Origin: Ypsolopha sequella
Lineage: Eukaryota; Arthropoda; Insecta; Lepidoptera; Ypsolophidae
Reading direction: 5' to 3'
NCBI GenBank assembly: GCA_934047225.1
Contig: OW204012.1
Coordinates: 14,198,001 to 14,262,000, forward strand
Length of the DNA: 64,000 nucleotides
Made by a program: the position numbers and the translations under genes
Notes under the pieces: model-generated
Database searches by the model: none
What the model was told of the DNA's origin: nothing
What the model saw: the letters and a program-made list of their open reading frames with translations, nothing else
Shown here: one piece after another, positions 27,801 to 34,469 of the stretch
Numbering within the stretch: position 1 is the first letter of the stretch
Layout of the letters: each line of letters starts with the position of its first letter

Positions 27801-30800
27801 AGGTAACTTAGTTTTGGTCTTTTAAGTTTTAAAATTTAAATTTTAGGGAGGGCAGGTATGGGCAGCTGAATTTATTGTCAACTAATAGTATAGATATCCA
27901 GCTATACACTGACAGACATAAGCATATGTAGCTAAAAGTGTAGGACCAAGAGTTTGATAAAAAACCGTAGTTATTCTGAAACTATATTTAAACAAAACCG
28001 TAACCCTGAGTTTTTTTACTTTTTTTATTTTGGGTACGGTAAAATGTAAACAAGAAAATAGATACTTAAAAAATATATATAATTGGAAACTATTGATCGA
28101 AACATTTAAATAAATTCTTTCTATAAATGGTTCTAAATGCAATAAACTGAAACAATGGAAAATTTAAAGTTTAATAAATGTAATGTTTATAGATTTATAT
28201 AAAACATTGATTAATAAAAACTAAAATAATCTAAATTAAAATTACCTGCCAATAAATATGTTCAAATAAAATTCAAAACCCTACAAGAAAAACTAATAAC
28301 CCGGAGATATAAAGAAAGGAATCTAAAATGGCACCCATCATCATCCCCTCCCACTCGCACACGTGTGCACCGCATGCAAAAAAATAGTCAAGATTTGCCG
28401 CTCAAGCTTACTCCACGTGTTTAGTTTCCTAACACATTGTTACTTGTTTCAATAGACTTTTAGTGACGTCTGACAATTAAATAATTTTAAATAAAAATGC
28501 ACACTACCAAAACTGAACAAACATTTTTTTACAAGGTTTCATAATAAAACTTTCATTGCCCAAAGAGTACCAAATGGGACCTTATTACTAGGCCTCAGCC
28601 GTCTGTCTGTCCGTCTGTCACAATATTATTCGAAAAAAATTACTAAAGAAACAACTTTTCATGCTGACTGTATCATTGTACAATAAAATTACAAGTACTT
28701 GCCGCCATTGAAGATTCCTTTCTTTAACGCTTCGGGTTATACCTATAAATTAAACTATATAAAACATTTTTTCCAAATCACCGCCGTCGATCGGGAGGGT
28801 CCCCAAAAGGCTGGAAGCATTCCCTCGTTGGATGGCTAAGCTAAGACGCTGTCCGAGGTATGCCCCAGCCCTCCGGTCCCCTGAAACGTCGACATATATA
28901 TACATATACATTTATAATTTCACAATACTATTAGTTTTATTCCTTGAAAAATACGCTATAAATTCTCTGTACTATAATTCGAACGCTCCACGAATCCGAA
29001 CAGGGGTAGATTTTCGGAGTTCAGATTAAAGAGGTCCTACTGTATTTGTATTTTTGAGGTGCAAATAAAAATATCCCATTTATAATATTTTGTAGGAGGA
29101 AAGAGCGACGCTACATCAAATAGCGAAGAGATCGGGGCTGGCGTCACATAGCTACGGCAAAGATGACGACAGGTAATGGACTATCCTTACTAACATCACG
29201 ACATAAATCCCCTAGGGAGTGTCAGAGTTGTTTCAAAGTGTGAACTGTGAAATACAAGTCAGTGCACACTTGGTACAGCTTCATCGACGATTATTACGCC
29301 CCAAAACTGATGGGTGGTCAGCCCTATCGCCATACTTCGGACACAAATGTACCAACACCTTAACGTGCTTTCCGAAGCCCGCAGACCCAACCAACGACCT
29401 CAGCAGTGGCGTGCACAGAACTTTTTTTCGGAAAAGCAATCAGAAGGTCAAGTATGACAATAAAAAAATTATGAAAATATTTTAATAACACTTTCAAAAA
29501 AAAAGTTTGTATGCGCGCAGAGTAGGCACTGCCTTTCCTAGAGTGAACATTTTCATACAAACTTTTAATTTTCAAAGTGTTACTTTAATTTTTTCATATT
29601 TTTTTTATTGTCTTGACCTTCTGATTGCTTTTCCGGAAAAATGTTCTGTGCACGCCACTAGACCTCAGGGGGGCTATTCCGGAAAAACACTCGAATCGAG
29701 ACTTCTAAAATTCGACCCAAAAATGTAAGGAGTTCGACAGATAAAACTGGTTTTTACGGTCGAGAAGGCTAATTCAACATACTCGGAATTGCCCCACTGG
29801 TGATGATATTTATAAGTCACTAGCTTTGGCCTTCCGTGTGTCTTTAGATTGGGGATTGAAAGCGGTACCGATAACCCATAAAATTAACGAAATTAATAGC
29901 GGTAACCTGACTGACCGGAGGTTAGTGCATAATATTCACGATTGCGGAGAATGAGTGCAGAGGGCCTATTATGTATCTTTAGTTGCTTTCTGGACTGGGT
30001 GTCTATCACCAAAAACATAGATATACTATCGAATTCCGATTGTTTAAGGATATATTCGCACTTGAAGTGACGCCACAGTTCGTAAATAGTTCAATACCCA
30101 CTAATGGCAATTTTGAAAGTTCCGTTTTTAGCTATGTTTTTGATGATAGGCACCTAGTCCGGTTGGCAACTAAAGATGCAGAATAGAGGGGCAGGACTCG
30201 CACCGAATTTAGAATTTAGCGGTAGCCTTTTTGATTTCTTTACAATTATTTTACCGTTTTCCTGTTTCGATGCCGATATAAAGACGATTCAATGCGTGGC
30301 GGGTATAACCCCTCGGCCATAGCTTCAGGCTTCGAGAGGCGCGCCAAGCGGTTCTTCTTGCGACGGCGCCGGCGAAGAGAACAAGTGTATGAAGTCGTAT
30401 AAAGCCGGTCATGGGTCGCCGCTCGCGCTCATCTGAACACAGTGATAGTTGGACGCCTTAATGAATTTTTACGAGAAAATGGTCTCAATTTTAAAGTGCA
30501 CTGACATTTCAAAAAATACAAATATAGCCAAAAGTGTGACATTTCACATTCAAAAACAATGCAATAGATTTAAGGTCCCAGGGCTCATCTAAACTTTTGA
30601 AATCTTAGATCCGAAACCGTTAAGTGCTTCTTGAGTTAAAACGGAACATACATGCAGACAGACAGACAGACAAAAATTCCAATAATTGTAGTTCCATACA
30701 ATACTAATAATTATTATTATAACACTTTCATTCGAAATTTCGCAAAAATGTTCAATGTACAGGACGACTTTTTTACTATTTTATTATTTATTATACATAC

Positions 30801-32456
30801 ATATACTCGAGACTGTCTCCCAGAGGGGCAGGCAGAGACAACACATTTACACCTGCTACGATCCTGACACACCTCTTCCGCCTCTTCCACATCCATCAAT
30901 CTAGTCATACAAGCTCTTCTATTCCGGGTACTTTTGACATTGTCCTTCTTCAGTATGTCGCCAATTTGGTCAGCATACGTTCTGTTATTATTATTTACTA
31001 GCTTTTGCCCGCGGCTTCGCCCGCGCTAATTTAATTTTAATTTTCCCGGAATAAAAAGTGGCCTATGTCAGCGTTTCTTAACCTGTGGTCCGCGGACCCC
31101 TGGGGATTCGCAGCCTAAACTAGTAATAGATTAGACTATTACTAGATTATAAACTCAGTAGTAATATAAACCCAAATATCACTAATTTAGTTGCAAAAAA
31201 GCAGCACCAACCTTCTCATTAACGTATTTTATATGAAAAAGTATTTTTTTTTGTAATTTGTAGGACTAAAATAAATCGTCCAACATTTATTGCTGCTTTT
31301 TTATCAAGGGGGTCCTTAAAATTGTGCTTGATTTCCTAAGGGGTCCGTGGACAAAAAAGGTTAAGAACGCTGGCCTGTCACTCTCCGGCCCATAAACCTA
31401 TCTCTATGCAAAAAATCACGTCGATCCGTTGTTCCAAAGAAGGACACACCAACAAACACACTTTCGCATTTATAATAGGGGTACAATGTTTATTTTATAT
31501 TAACAGAAACATAATAGTACATTGTTCACCGAGGGAAGAAAGGGGAACATTACCAACGAGGGTGTAGTTTGAGGCCCGAGGCGAAGCCAAGGGCCTCAAT
31601 ACACACGAGTTGGGAATCGCACTTTCTCCCGAGTAATACATAGTGCTTTATACTACACCTACGAGGAAATCGTATAATTTTACTTTTAATCAAGATGTTC
31701 TATGATCAAGATACAATAAAAGAAACCGACTGACTCGCGTGCGATTGTCACTTTTTATTTCGTTCTTATTTTTTATTATGTGCAGGAAAAGCAAGTGGCC
31801 AGTATCATTTTTCGAGTTTTATGTACGAGTTCGCAAAATAATACTGGCCACTTGGCCACTTGCTCATTCTTTATGTTATTTAAAAAAAAAACAGCACGTT
31901 AACAATGGATTTGCATATACTTTTTCTGCCCGCTCAAGCACGTTAACAATGAATTTTCATACACTTTTGCCGCCCGCATATTTGTATGACAGTAATGACG
32001 TATTTTCTGCATCGTTTTCAACAAAGAAAGAAGGTACTTTTCGAGCAGGTGTGGTATAAAAACTTAAATAACATGAAATAAGACTAAAATTAAACCTTAC
32101 AAATTTACCTATAAAACTAAAATGTCTCCTAAAGTATAATTAAACTAAGTAAAAATGTTTGCCAGATCGCCGCCGTCTTGTGGCAGGGTTCCCAGAATGC
32201 TGGCAGCATTTCCTCTTTGGATTGCCAAACTAAGGCGTTGTCCAAAGTATGCGCCAGCTCTTGGGTCCCCCGAAACGTCAACCATAGGGGTACGAATTAT
32301 TAGTATGGATTATATTTTTATACTACTTTGTATTGCAGGTTCCTCGTGGTCAAGAAGAAGTTGGACCCCTTCTCCCTGGTTCGAGCCGTTCTGGAGAAGG
32401 GTGGCACCACGCCGAAATACCAAGTCTTCATTCCCAGCAGTTTACAAAGACGATGA
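6649..32456 (+). CDS. Nkrf: NF-kappa-B-repressing-factor homologue (XTBD, dsRBD-like, G-patch, R3H), complete, nine exons
   Basis: NKRF-type proteins are nuclear/nucleolar RNA-binding proteins. The XTBD docks the 5'-3' exonuclease XRN2, and the G-patch recruits a DEAH helicase such as DHX15 in rRNA processing. Exons 6649-6864, 9060-9147, 9316-9645, 11320-11465, 14771-14916, 22481-22568, 27249-27386, 29096-29172 and 32339-32456 join in phase to 448 residues. Domain order: XTBD about 20-70 ([23 protein letters not shown]); a charged linker; a dsRBD-like segment about 220-262 ([25 protein letters not shown]); G-patch about 306-336 ([18 protein letters not shown]); R3H about 345-445 with the Arg-x3-His motif RATLH at 387-391. 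It is shorter than human NKRF (690 residues). The 25.8-kb length comes from repeat-filled introns. A possible poly(A) signal AATAAA is at 32623-32628. The identity rests on this four-domain order. Confidence 0.9.
6865..7605. other. Nkrf intron 1, repeat-derived GC- and C-rich tract
   Basis: It includes poly-G and poly-C runs and an inverted pair (TCTCGATAGAAGGGGGG near 7075; CCCCTCTATCGAGGTA near 7170). The phrase gtcggagtgtcgataaggg at 7418 recurs near 56733. No coding signal was found. Confidence 0.45.
7606..7765. repeat. Dispersed repeat 'GACTGACCGGGGGGAAGTGC', copy 1
   Basis: The sequence around 7662-7735 is shared with 18539-18615 and, more diverged, 29907-29960. It ends in a motif with gaatttagaat in all copies. 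Confidence 0.6.
7766..7934. mobile_element. Short TTAA-flanked MITE
   Basis: The inverted ends CAGGTTCACTGCGG and CCGCAGCGAACCTG are bounded on both sides by TTAA (7762-7765 and 7935-7938). This is piggyBac-type target preference. It is 169 bp with no coding capacity. Confidence 0.7.
8256..8536 (+). mobile_element. Non-LTR retrotransposon 3' end, copy 1
   Basis: It shares GGTTGGTGATCATTGAACC, CCGGGTCTCCGGTATGGG and a TTTGAA-like tail with copies at 13993, 22890, 23501 (reverse), 40440 and 49795. The variable 5' ends and simple-sequence tail fit 5'-truncated LINE copies; the clade is not determined. Confidence 0.7.
9060..9147 (+). CDS. Nkrf: Nkrf exon 2 (basic linker)
   Basis: Acceptor tttttacag, donor gtaacc, ending in phase 1. 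It encodes [17 protein letters not shown] and [11 protein letters not shown]. The basic stretch could be a nuclear localisation signal (inference). Confidence 0.85.
9316..9645 (+). CDS. Nkrf: Nkrf exon 3
   Basis: Acceptor tttcag, donor gtaatt, phase 1 on both sides. The 110 codons run from [15 protein letters not shown] through an acidic, coiled-coil-like stretch ([14 protein letters not shown]) to [14 protein letters not shown]. Confidence 0.88.
10318..10540 (-). repeat. Dispersed repeat X (AATTGCCGTTTTCTATAGAG), copy 1
   Basis: On the reverse strand it starts AAATTGCCGTTTTCTATAGA and runs through GGAATGACAAATCCAAATTA. It matches 42453-42735 and the interrupted copy at 23450-24290. Confidence 0.65.
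10663..11073. mobile_element. Palindromic MITE P, copy A (TTAA-flanked)
   Basis: The long inverted arms have ends GAGTCGGAGTTCCGAGATT and AATCTCGGAACACCGACCC. TTAA flanks the left side and TAAA the right. Related copies are at 13136-13521 and 51671-52251. Confidence 0.75.
11320..11465 (+). CDS. Nkrf: Nkrf exon 4 (dsRBD-like)
   Basis: Acceptor acattccag, donor gtgagt. It encodes [32 protein letters not shown] and [16 protein letters not shown]. The acceptor at 11298 (aaccag) is equally in phase and would add seven residues, so the exact start is undecided. An inverted-repeat element begins only about 60 bp beyond the donor. Confidence 0.82.
11525..12240. repeat. Inverted-repeat element in Nkrf intron 4
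   Basis: Both ends carry ACATCTCCGTATAGTTGC on opposite strands (near 11539 and 12209), and further in CAATAGAAATTGTGGACTA (near 11659 and 12170). The middle is AT-rich and non-coding. Confidence 0.65.
12260..12480 (+). repeat. Dispersed repeat with CTGTCTCCCAGAG, copy 1
   Basis: It shares CCTCTTCCACATCCATCAAT and a pyrimidine-rich context with 30785-30985. The surrounding open frame shows no protein family. Confidence 0.6.
12496..12735. mobile_element. Palindromic MITE with 100-bp arms
   Basis: The arms start AGGTCTTTCAATTTAAATGG and end in the complementary CCATTTAAATTGAAAGACCT. The shared inner sequence includes AGGAGGTGATTCAGTATCG. AT/TA bases flank both ends. Confidence 0.75.
13136..13521. 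mobile_element. Palindromic MITE P, copy B
   Basis: Same termini and internal sequence as 10663-11073. TTAA flanks the left side and TCAA the right. Confidence 0.75.
13637..13766. mobile_element. TTAA-flanked MITE Q, short copy
   Basis: The inverted ends GAGCCCGGTCCG and CCGAGCGGGTTC are bounded by TTAA on both sides (13633-13636 and 13767-13770). A 496-bp relative is at 21745-22240. Confidence 0.7.
13993..14270 (+). mobile_element. Non-LTR retrotransposon 3' end, copy 2
   Basis: It begins with CTCGGTTGGTGATCATTGAA and ends in a TTTGAA tail. Same family as 8256-8536. Confidence 0.72.
14771..14916 (+). CDS. Nkrf: Nkrf exon 5
   Basis: Acceptor attattacag, donor gttagt, phase 0 in and phase 2 out. 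It encodes [15 protein letters not shown] through [13 protein letters not shown]. The last codon is completed by exon 6 to run into the G-patch. The downstream reading-frame continuity confirms it. Confidence 0.85.
14917..15625. other. Nkrf intron 5, left part
   Basis: It holds fragments of dispersed repeats, including GTGCTCGTAAAGGCCCACTT (15070, shared with 33500 and 47790). An inverted pair around CCCTAACTCTAC / AGAGTTAAGGGCTTGG spans about 15370-15570. No coding signal was found. Confidence 0.45.
15626..16163. mobile_element. Tc1/mariner-type MITE, complete copy with TA duplication
   Basis: It begins CACTGGTGGACATAAAAATC and ends with the complement, bounded by TA at 15624-15625 and 16164-16165. 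Long inner arms and the same antisense transposase C-terminal relic as the copy at 1-459 (15908-15976) are present. The transposase relic is a fragment only. Confidence 0.85.
16239..16846. mobile_element. GGGTTCCGTA lepidopteran repeat carrying a small MITE
   Basis: It opens AGGGTTCCGTAGTCAACAAC with a GTCTGTCTGTC run and closes TTCGTGCGCGAGTCTGACTC near ACCGGTTTTTT. The 96-bp element at 16681-16776 lies within it. Confidence 0.65.
16681..16776. mobile_element. 96-bp TA-flanked MITE
   Basis: The perfect 13-bp inverted ends CAGATCGCGCCAA and TTGGCGCGATCTG are bounded by TA (16679-16680, 16777-16778). It sits inside the repeat at 16239-16846. Confidence 0.75.
17095..17375. repeat. CCGGCC...ACGGAACCGTAAAAA lepidopteran repeat
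   Basis: It starts AAAAAACCGGCCATGTGCGA and continues GTCGCACTCGCGCACGAAGG, with a GACAGACGGACAGCGGAGTC motif before its end. Its start is the inverted counterpart of the right end of the 16239 repeat. Confidence 0.65.
17400..18180. repeat. Dispersed repeat Y, copy 1, interrupted by MITE G
   Basis: GAAACCAATGGAAAC and TTTTTCACAATCC modules recur near 21340-21560 and 47420-47560. The part after 17720 aligns with 35718-35880 and continues at 18060 with AATATTTCTATCGAG, as at 37800 and 59850. MITE G (17813-17973) splits it. Confidence 0.55.
17813..17973. mobile_element. MITE G (GGTCTACCGCGTAATTC), copy A
   Basis: The inverted ends read CTCTACCGCGTAATTCTCAT and GAGAATTACGCGGTAGACCC. The interior shares GGCGGGCGTCGTCGCACGCA with copies at 24677 and 51789. 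Confidence 0.78.
18480..18630. repeat. Dispersed repeat 'GACTGACCGGGGGGAAGTGC', copy 2
   Basis: GAGCTGTCCTGGCTGC, then GACTGACCGGGGGGAAGTGC and CAATATTCACGATTACC. It matches 7606-7745. Confidence 0.6.
19354..19376. repeat. (AC)n microsatellite
   Basis: About eleven AC units inside the long family Z copy. The shorter copy at 34051 has only about five units. Confidence 0.9.
20119..20272. mobile_element. TA-flanked MITE (GAGTGCGGTTCAGAAAATAG)
   Basis: The inverted ends GAGTGCGGTTCAGAAAATAG and CTATTTTCTGAACCGCACTC are bounded by TA (20117-20118, 20273-20274). It lies within family Z and is therefore younger than that insertion. Confidence 0.8.
20791..21053. mobile_element. Palindromic MITE K, complete copy with TA duplication
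   Basis: The inverted arms of about 85 bp begin CAACGTGTAACAGAAAGGTG and end CACCTTTCTGTTACACGTTG. TA lies at 20789-20790 and 21054-21055. A second, interrupted copy is at 38126-38638. Confidence 0.82.
21152..21186 (-). repeat. Stem-loop repeat motif, copy 5 (reverse strand)
   Basis: On the reverse strand it reads GACGACGGCCACAAGTTAGC then CGAAATATAT. It is the most degraded of the five copies. Confidence 0.4.
21745..22240. mobile_element. TTAA-flanked MITE Q, long copy
   Basis: The ends GAACCCGCTCCG and CACCGGGTTC are bounded by TTAA (21741-21744, 22241-22244). The right end resembles 13637-13680 on the opposite strand, including a GACGACGACAA run. Confidence 0.68.
22481..22568 (+). CDS. 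Nkrf: Nkrf exon 6 (G-patch)
   Basis: Acceptor cgttttccag, donor gtaaca. It encodes [18 protein letters not shown] and [11 protein letters not shown], a textbook G-patch core. A stack of nested repeats begins within a few bases of the donor. Confidence 0.9.
22631..22863. mobile_element. Palindromic MITE (TTACCCCCGGTTTCTGAAA)
   Basis: The inverted ends TTACCCCCGGTTTCTGAAA and TTTCAGAAACCGGGGGTAA are inserted in retroposon S immediately downstream of Nkrf exon 6. Confidence 0.78.
22890..23102 (+). mobile_element. Non-LTR retrotransposon 3' end, copy 3
   Basis: It begins at TTTGATTGGATTTCACCTTG and ends in a (TTTGAA)n tail. It is shorter at its 5' end than the other copies. Confidence 0.72.
23110..23270. 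mobile_element. MITE G, copy B
   Basis: The ends ATCTACCGCGTAATTC and GAATTACGCGGTAGAGC, with internal GATGTTGAT / ATCAACATCAA arms. Confidence 0.75.
23450..24290 (+). repeat. Dispersed repeat X, copy 2, split by a LINE
   Basis: GAAATTGCCGTTTTCTATAG at 23460 breaks off at about 23500 and resumes near 23930 (AATTTTCAATACTAACATTT). The order is the same as in the intact copy at 42466-42735. Confidence 0.7.
23501..23925 (-). mobile_element. Non-LTR retrotransposon 3' end, copy 4 (reverse)
   Basis: On the reverse strand it runs from CTTGCTAAGTTTCTTGCCC through CTCGGTTGGTGATCATTGAA to a TTTGAATTTGAATTC tail. It is inserted in repeat X with a candidate short duplication TGAATT on each side. Confidence 0.75.
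24300..24676. other. Nkrf intron 6, unassigned segment
   Basis: The region 24470-24660 is GC-richer, and a + strand frame stays open from about 24456 ([15 protein letters not shown]). It has no start codon, no recognised family and no splice-site support, so it is left unassigned. Confidence 0.3.
24677..24824. mobile_element. MITE G, copy C
   Basis: The ends GGGTCTACCGCGTAATTC and GAATTACGCGGTAGACCC. Near-complete inner arms around CAATCTCAAG / CTTGAGATTG. Confidence 0.8.
24830..25914. other. Nkrf intron 6, right part
   Basis: It contains a GAATCATTATTATGATTCC palindromic stretch (shared with 42210) and a C/G-run near 25068-25090. It is otherwise AT-rich with no coding signal. Confidence 0.4.
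25915..26912. mobile_element. 1-kb fold-back element with about 98-bp near-perfect arms
   Basis: The left arm starts ATATAAAAACGGCTCACCTC and the right arm ends with its complement. Both continue through ATCGGGAAAGCCGACCAG and CTGGGCGAGTAAAGACGTTT. A second inverted-repeat element (26055-26815) is nested inside. Confidence 0.8.
26055..26815. mobile_element. CpG-rich inverted-repeat element nested in the fold-back
   Basis: The ends AAGGCCGGTACACACCGGAT and ATCTGGTCTGTATCGGCCTT are imperfectly complementary, followed by many GCGTGGCGTG / CACGCCACGC modules. Long frames here are by-products of the base composition, not genes. Confidence 0.7.
27249..27386 (+). CDS. Nkrf: Nkrf exon 7
   Basis: Acceptor tattgcag, donor gtgagt, phase 0 on both sides, 46 codons. 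It encodes [18 protein letters not shown] and [15 protein letters not shown] and leads into the R3H domain. Confidence 0.88.
27387..28540. other. Nkrf intron 7, left part
   Basis: AT-rich intron DNA. No terminal-repeat structure or protein similarity was recognised. Confidence 0.5.
28545..28630 (-). repeat. Fragment of the GGGTTCCGTA / GTCTGTCTGTC family
   Basis: AAGAGTACCAAATGGGACC followed by CCGTCTGTCTGTCCGTCTGT. It is a truncated relative of the repeats at 16239 and 17095. Confidence 0.5.
28782..28893 (-). pseudogene. Retroelement protein fragment ([16 protein letters not shown])
   Basis: The reverse strand reads [16 protein letters not shown], then [18 protein letters not shown] and DGGDL without a stop. 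It is nearly the same peptide as at 32165-32283 in another Nkrf intron, so it is a repeat. It most likely derives from the C-terminal region of a LINE-type ORF; the family is not confirmed. Confidence 0.5.
29096..29172 (+). CDS. Nkrf: Nkrf exon 8 (R3H core)
   Basis: Acceptor attttgtag, donor gtaatg. It encodes [19 protein letters not shown] then YGKDDD. RATLH is the Arg-x3-His signature, followed by the usual small-residue SGLASHSYG segment. Confidence 0.9.
29404..29660. mobile_element. hAT-type MITE in Nkrf intron 8
   Basis: It begins CAGTGGCGTGCACAGAAC and ends GTTCTGTGCACGCCACT plus A. Exact 8-bp copies of GACCTCAG flank it (29396-29403, 29661-29668). The arms also share GAAAAGCAATCAGAAGGTCA. 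Confidence 0.88.
29860..30225. repeat. Dispersed repeat 'GACTGACCGG', copy 3, with an inserted inverted-repeat element
   Basis: The repeat matches 18539-18615 until GAGTGCAGAGG (29965) and resumes at about 30190. Between them, inverted sequences ATTATGTATCTTTAGTTGC and GCAACTAAAGATGCAGAAT with inner CAAAAACATAG arms mark a separate insertion. Confidence 0.6.
30785..30985 (+). repeat. Dispersed repeat with CTGTCTCCCAGAG, copy 2
   Basis: It matches 12300-12480, including CCTCTTCCACATCCATCAAT, TCTAGTCATAC and CGGGTACTTTTGACATTG. Confidence 0.6.
30998..31480 (+). repeat. TTTTGCCCGCGGCTTCGCCC repeat, split by a hAT MITE
   Basis: The repeat opens ACTAGCTTTTGCCCGCGGCT, breaks at GTGGCCTATGT (31068) and resumes with CACTCTCCGGCCC (31379), ending near TTTCGCATTTATAATA. 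A related start (CACTAGCTGACCCGGCGAAC) is at 53166. Confidence 0.6.
31069..31372. mobile_element. hAT-type MITE, second copy of the 651-881 family
   Basis: The ends CAGCGTTTCTTAACC and GGTTAAGAACGCTG. The left flank is GCCTATGT; the right flank is GCCTGT, an 8-bp duplication that has lost two bases. The host repeat continues in phase across it. Confidence 0.8.
31894..31978 (+). repeat. Two tandem units of about 43 bp
   Basis: GCACGTTAACAATGGATTTG and GCACGTTAACAATGAATTTT head two successive units. Each runs through CATA-ACTTTT to CGCCCGC-like ends. Confidence 0.65.
32165..32283 (-). pseudogene. Retroelement protein fragment, second copy
   Basis: The reverse strand reads [16 protein letters not shown], then [18 protein letters not shown] and QDGGDL. 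It is about 80% the same as the fragment at 28782-28893. Confidence 0.5.
32339..32456 (+). CDS. Nkrf: Nkrf exon 9 (R3H end and stop)
   Basis: Acceptor tattgcag. It encodes [18 protein letters not shown] through [12 protein letters not shown] and a TGA at 32454-32456. CCCCCC-rich 3' UTR follows. Confidence 0.9.
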
Positions 32457-32639
32457 TTATCCACTACCACTCCCCCCCCCGCCCTCCACCCTCCACACCC
32501 TCCCCCCGACTTAACATGAAGTATGATTTAAGAAAATTTCATATCAAATGATTTTCGATTCCTATGGAAATTCCTTTTTTATAAACAATAATTTTGAACA
32601 ATAGTAGATTATGCACTAAGGGAATAAAACAGTGTCTTA

Positions 32640-32765
32640 CGTCACGGGCGGCATATTGAACCCTGAGCGTAACGAGGGACTCTAGAGTTAACTGCTGAGC
32701 GTAGCGAGGGAGTTATATAGAGTCCTGAGTAAAGCGAGGGGTTCAAGCTGCCCAAGACAAAGACA
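32640..32765 (+). repeat. Degenerate 'CTGAGCGTAGCGAGGG' tandem motif
   Basis: Three spaced units: CCTGAGCGTAACGAGGGA, GCTGAGCGTAGCGAGGGA and CCTGAGTAAAGCGAGGGG. It lies in the Nkrf 3' flank. Confidence 0.6.
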
Positions 32766-33119
32766 GGCTTTATTCTAGAGGAGCATACTCTACTTTTCAC
32801 ACCTTCTGCGAGACAATAAAAAGCTCGACATTTTTTATCAACATTAATAATTCAATAAAATTCACTGACAATCACAGCACCGAACACCGTCTTTTGTTTC
32901 ACATTCTTTGTAAACGCTTTTTTTCTTTTTGTTGAATTCTGCTTATGGTGGCCAGTTCGATTTTCGAACAAACCTCTTTACAATCCCATATGGGCATTTG
33001 TTTTCCACGAGTTTCCACACGAATTTGACGTTTTAAATTTAATCCCTAACTTTATATCCCTTGAGATATAATGCGTTACTTTACGTTGAGGTTGCATGAT
33101 ATGTAATTGGACATTGTCG

Positions 33120-33545
33120 AGCAGGTGGTGTGAAATTGTAGTTTATGCTACTAGGGCGCAAAGGAATAAACTACGAGGACGATTTAAAACACGAGCATAG
33201 CGAGTGGTTTAAACGTAACCGAGTAATTTATTGCTCTTACGTCCGTGTATCATACTACGTTTTTCAATGCATAGTGTGAGGAAATAAAACAAATATAATT
33301 TTGTGAACTTTAAATTGTAATTGGCTCAAAAAGACTGTATCCAGAGCCGTTAAACAGTGGAAAAAAAAGTATGACATTTATGGTACACAGGAAAGGCTGC
33401 AGGTTAGCCAACCATTGTAAATAAATAAATTAAAAAATAATAATAAAGCCCTAGGGCAAAATAATCGACTTTCTGTTCGGTTTTGATGCATAAAAAGTGG
33501 GCCTTTACGAGCACATGCATTGAAAAATCAATTTTGTGTCAGGCT
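33120..33545 (+). repeat. Dispersed repeat R, + copy
   Basis: It contains AACACGAGCATAGCGAGTGG, CCGAGTAATTTATTGCTC and AAAAAGTGGGCCTTTACG. The reverse copy is at 47770-48170. Confidence 0.65.
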
Positions 33546-33687
33546 GGCCCCGCCTGTGCCTTGTATATTGATGATACCAGATTTTAATCAAGGAAAACGT
33601 ACCTTTATTTTTTTATAAGTTACGTATAATTACGGACATAGGAGACATCATTCATGTGGTCACTTGGAGCTCATTATTGACCTGGAC

Positions 33688-34242
33688 CATGGATAAATAA
33701 AAGAAGGATAGATTGCTATCTCCTTGTACTGTTCGCAATACTAAAAATAACGTTGCTAGATGGCGTTACTTGTCTCGCTGGAAATAAAATTGCATTTTAC
33801 TGTTCTGGTTCATCATATTTATTTAATTTATGAATAAAAACACGAAATTTTCATAACATCGCATCAGTGAATAAATTCTTAAGCAGCTGTTTTTAACATT
33901 TTTTTCATTAAACTTTCGGTGGTAAGCTGGCAATCTAACTAACCGTGCAGATGGTTATTCTGAATTCCGGTAGATGGCGCACATATTGTCACACGTATTG
34001 TCGTATTCTAGCAAATTTTTGTTTTTGTGGGCGCAGTATAGTTGCTACACACACACACGCATCGAATTTCGTTTCATCAACTGTTCGATAGATGGCACTA
34101 GGTATGTCACAATTTATCTAGTATAGTAGCGACATTAAAAATAACAAGTCGAACTACTAGGTACCGGCGAAAATAATAAGTTTTACGCGGGCTTTGTTCT
34201 ATGTATGGAGTGAGCAATCTATCCTTCCTTTATTTATCTATG
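33688..34242. mobile_element. DNA transposon family Z, short copy (7-bp target duplication)
   Basis: It starts CATGGATAAATAAAAGAAGG and ends CTTCCTTTATTTATCTATG. CCTGGAC occurs at both 33681-33687 and 34243-34249. Its two halves match the outer parts of 18830-20741, so it is an internal-deletion derivative. Confidence 0.85.
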
Positions 34243-34469
34243 CCTGGACTGAACAGACAACACTGACTGACTGACACGACCTGACCTGACTCGCAATAAT
34301 ATGACTATTTAACAAACAACTCAAACCTAAATTTATAATCAAATCCAAATTTACAGTTTAATATAACAAAATATTCAGAATCACAGCACTCTGCATGATA
34401 GCACCTAGCGCCGGCTGACTAAATTCTCCCTTAAAAAGTCTGGTTCATGATTTAAGGTGATATGTCGAT

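Noticed and set aside
32640..32765. CRISPR-like short spaced repeats
   Set aside because: Three degenerate GCGTAGCGAG units with irregular spacing in eukaryotic DNA; they are part of a dispersed lepidopteran-type repeat.
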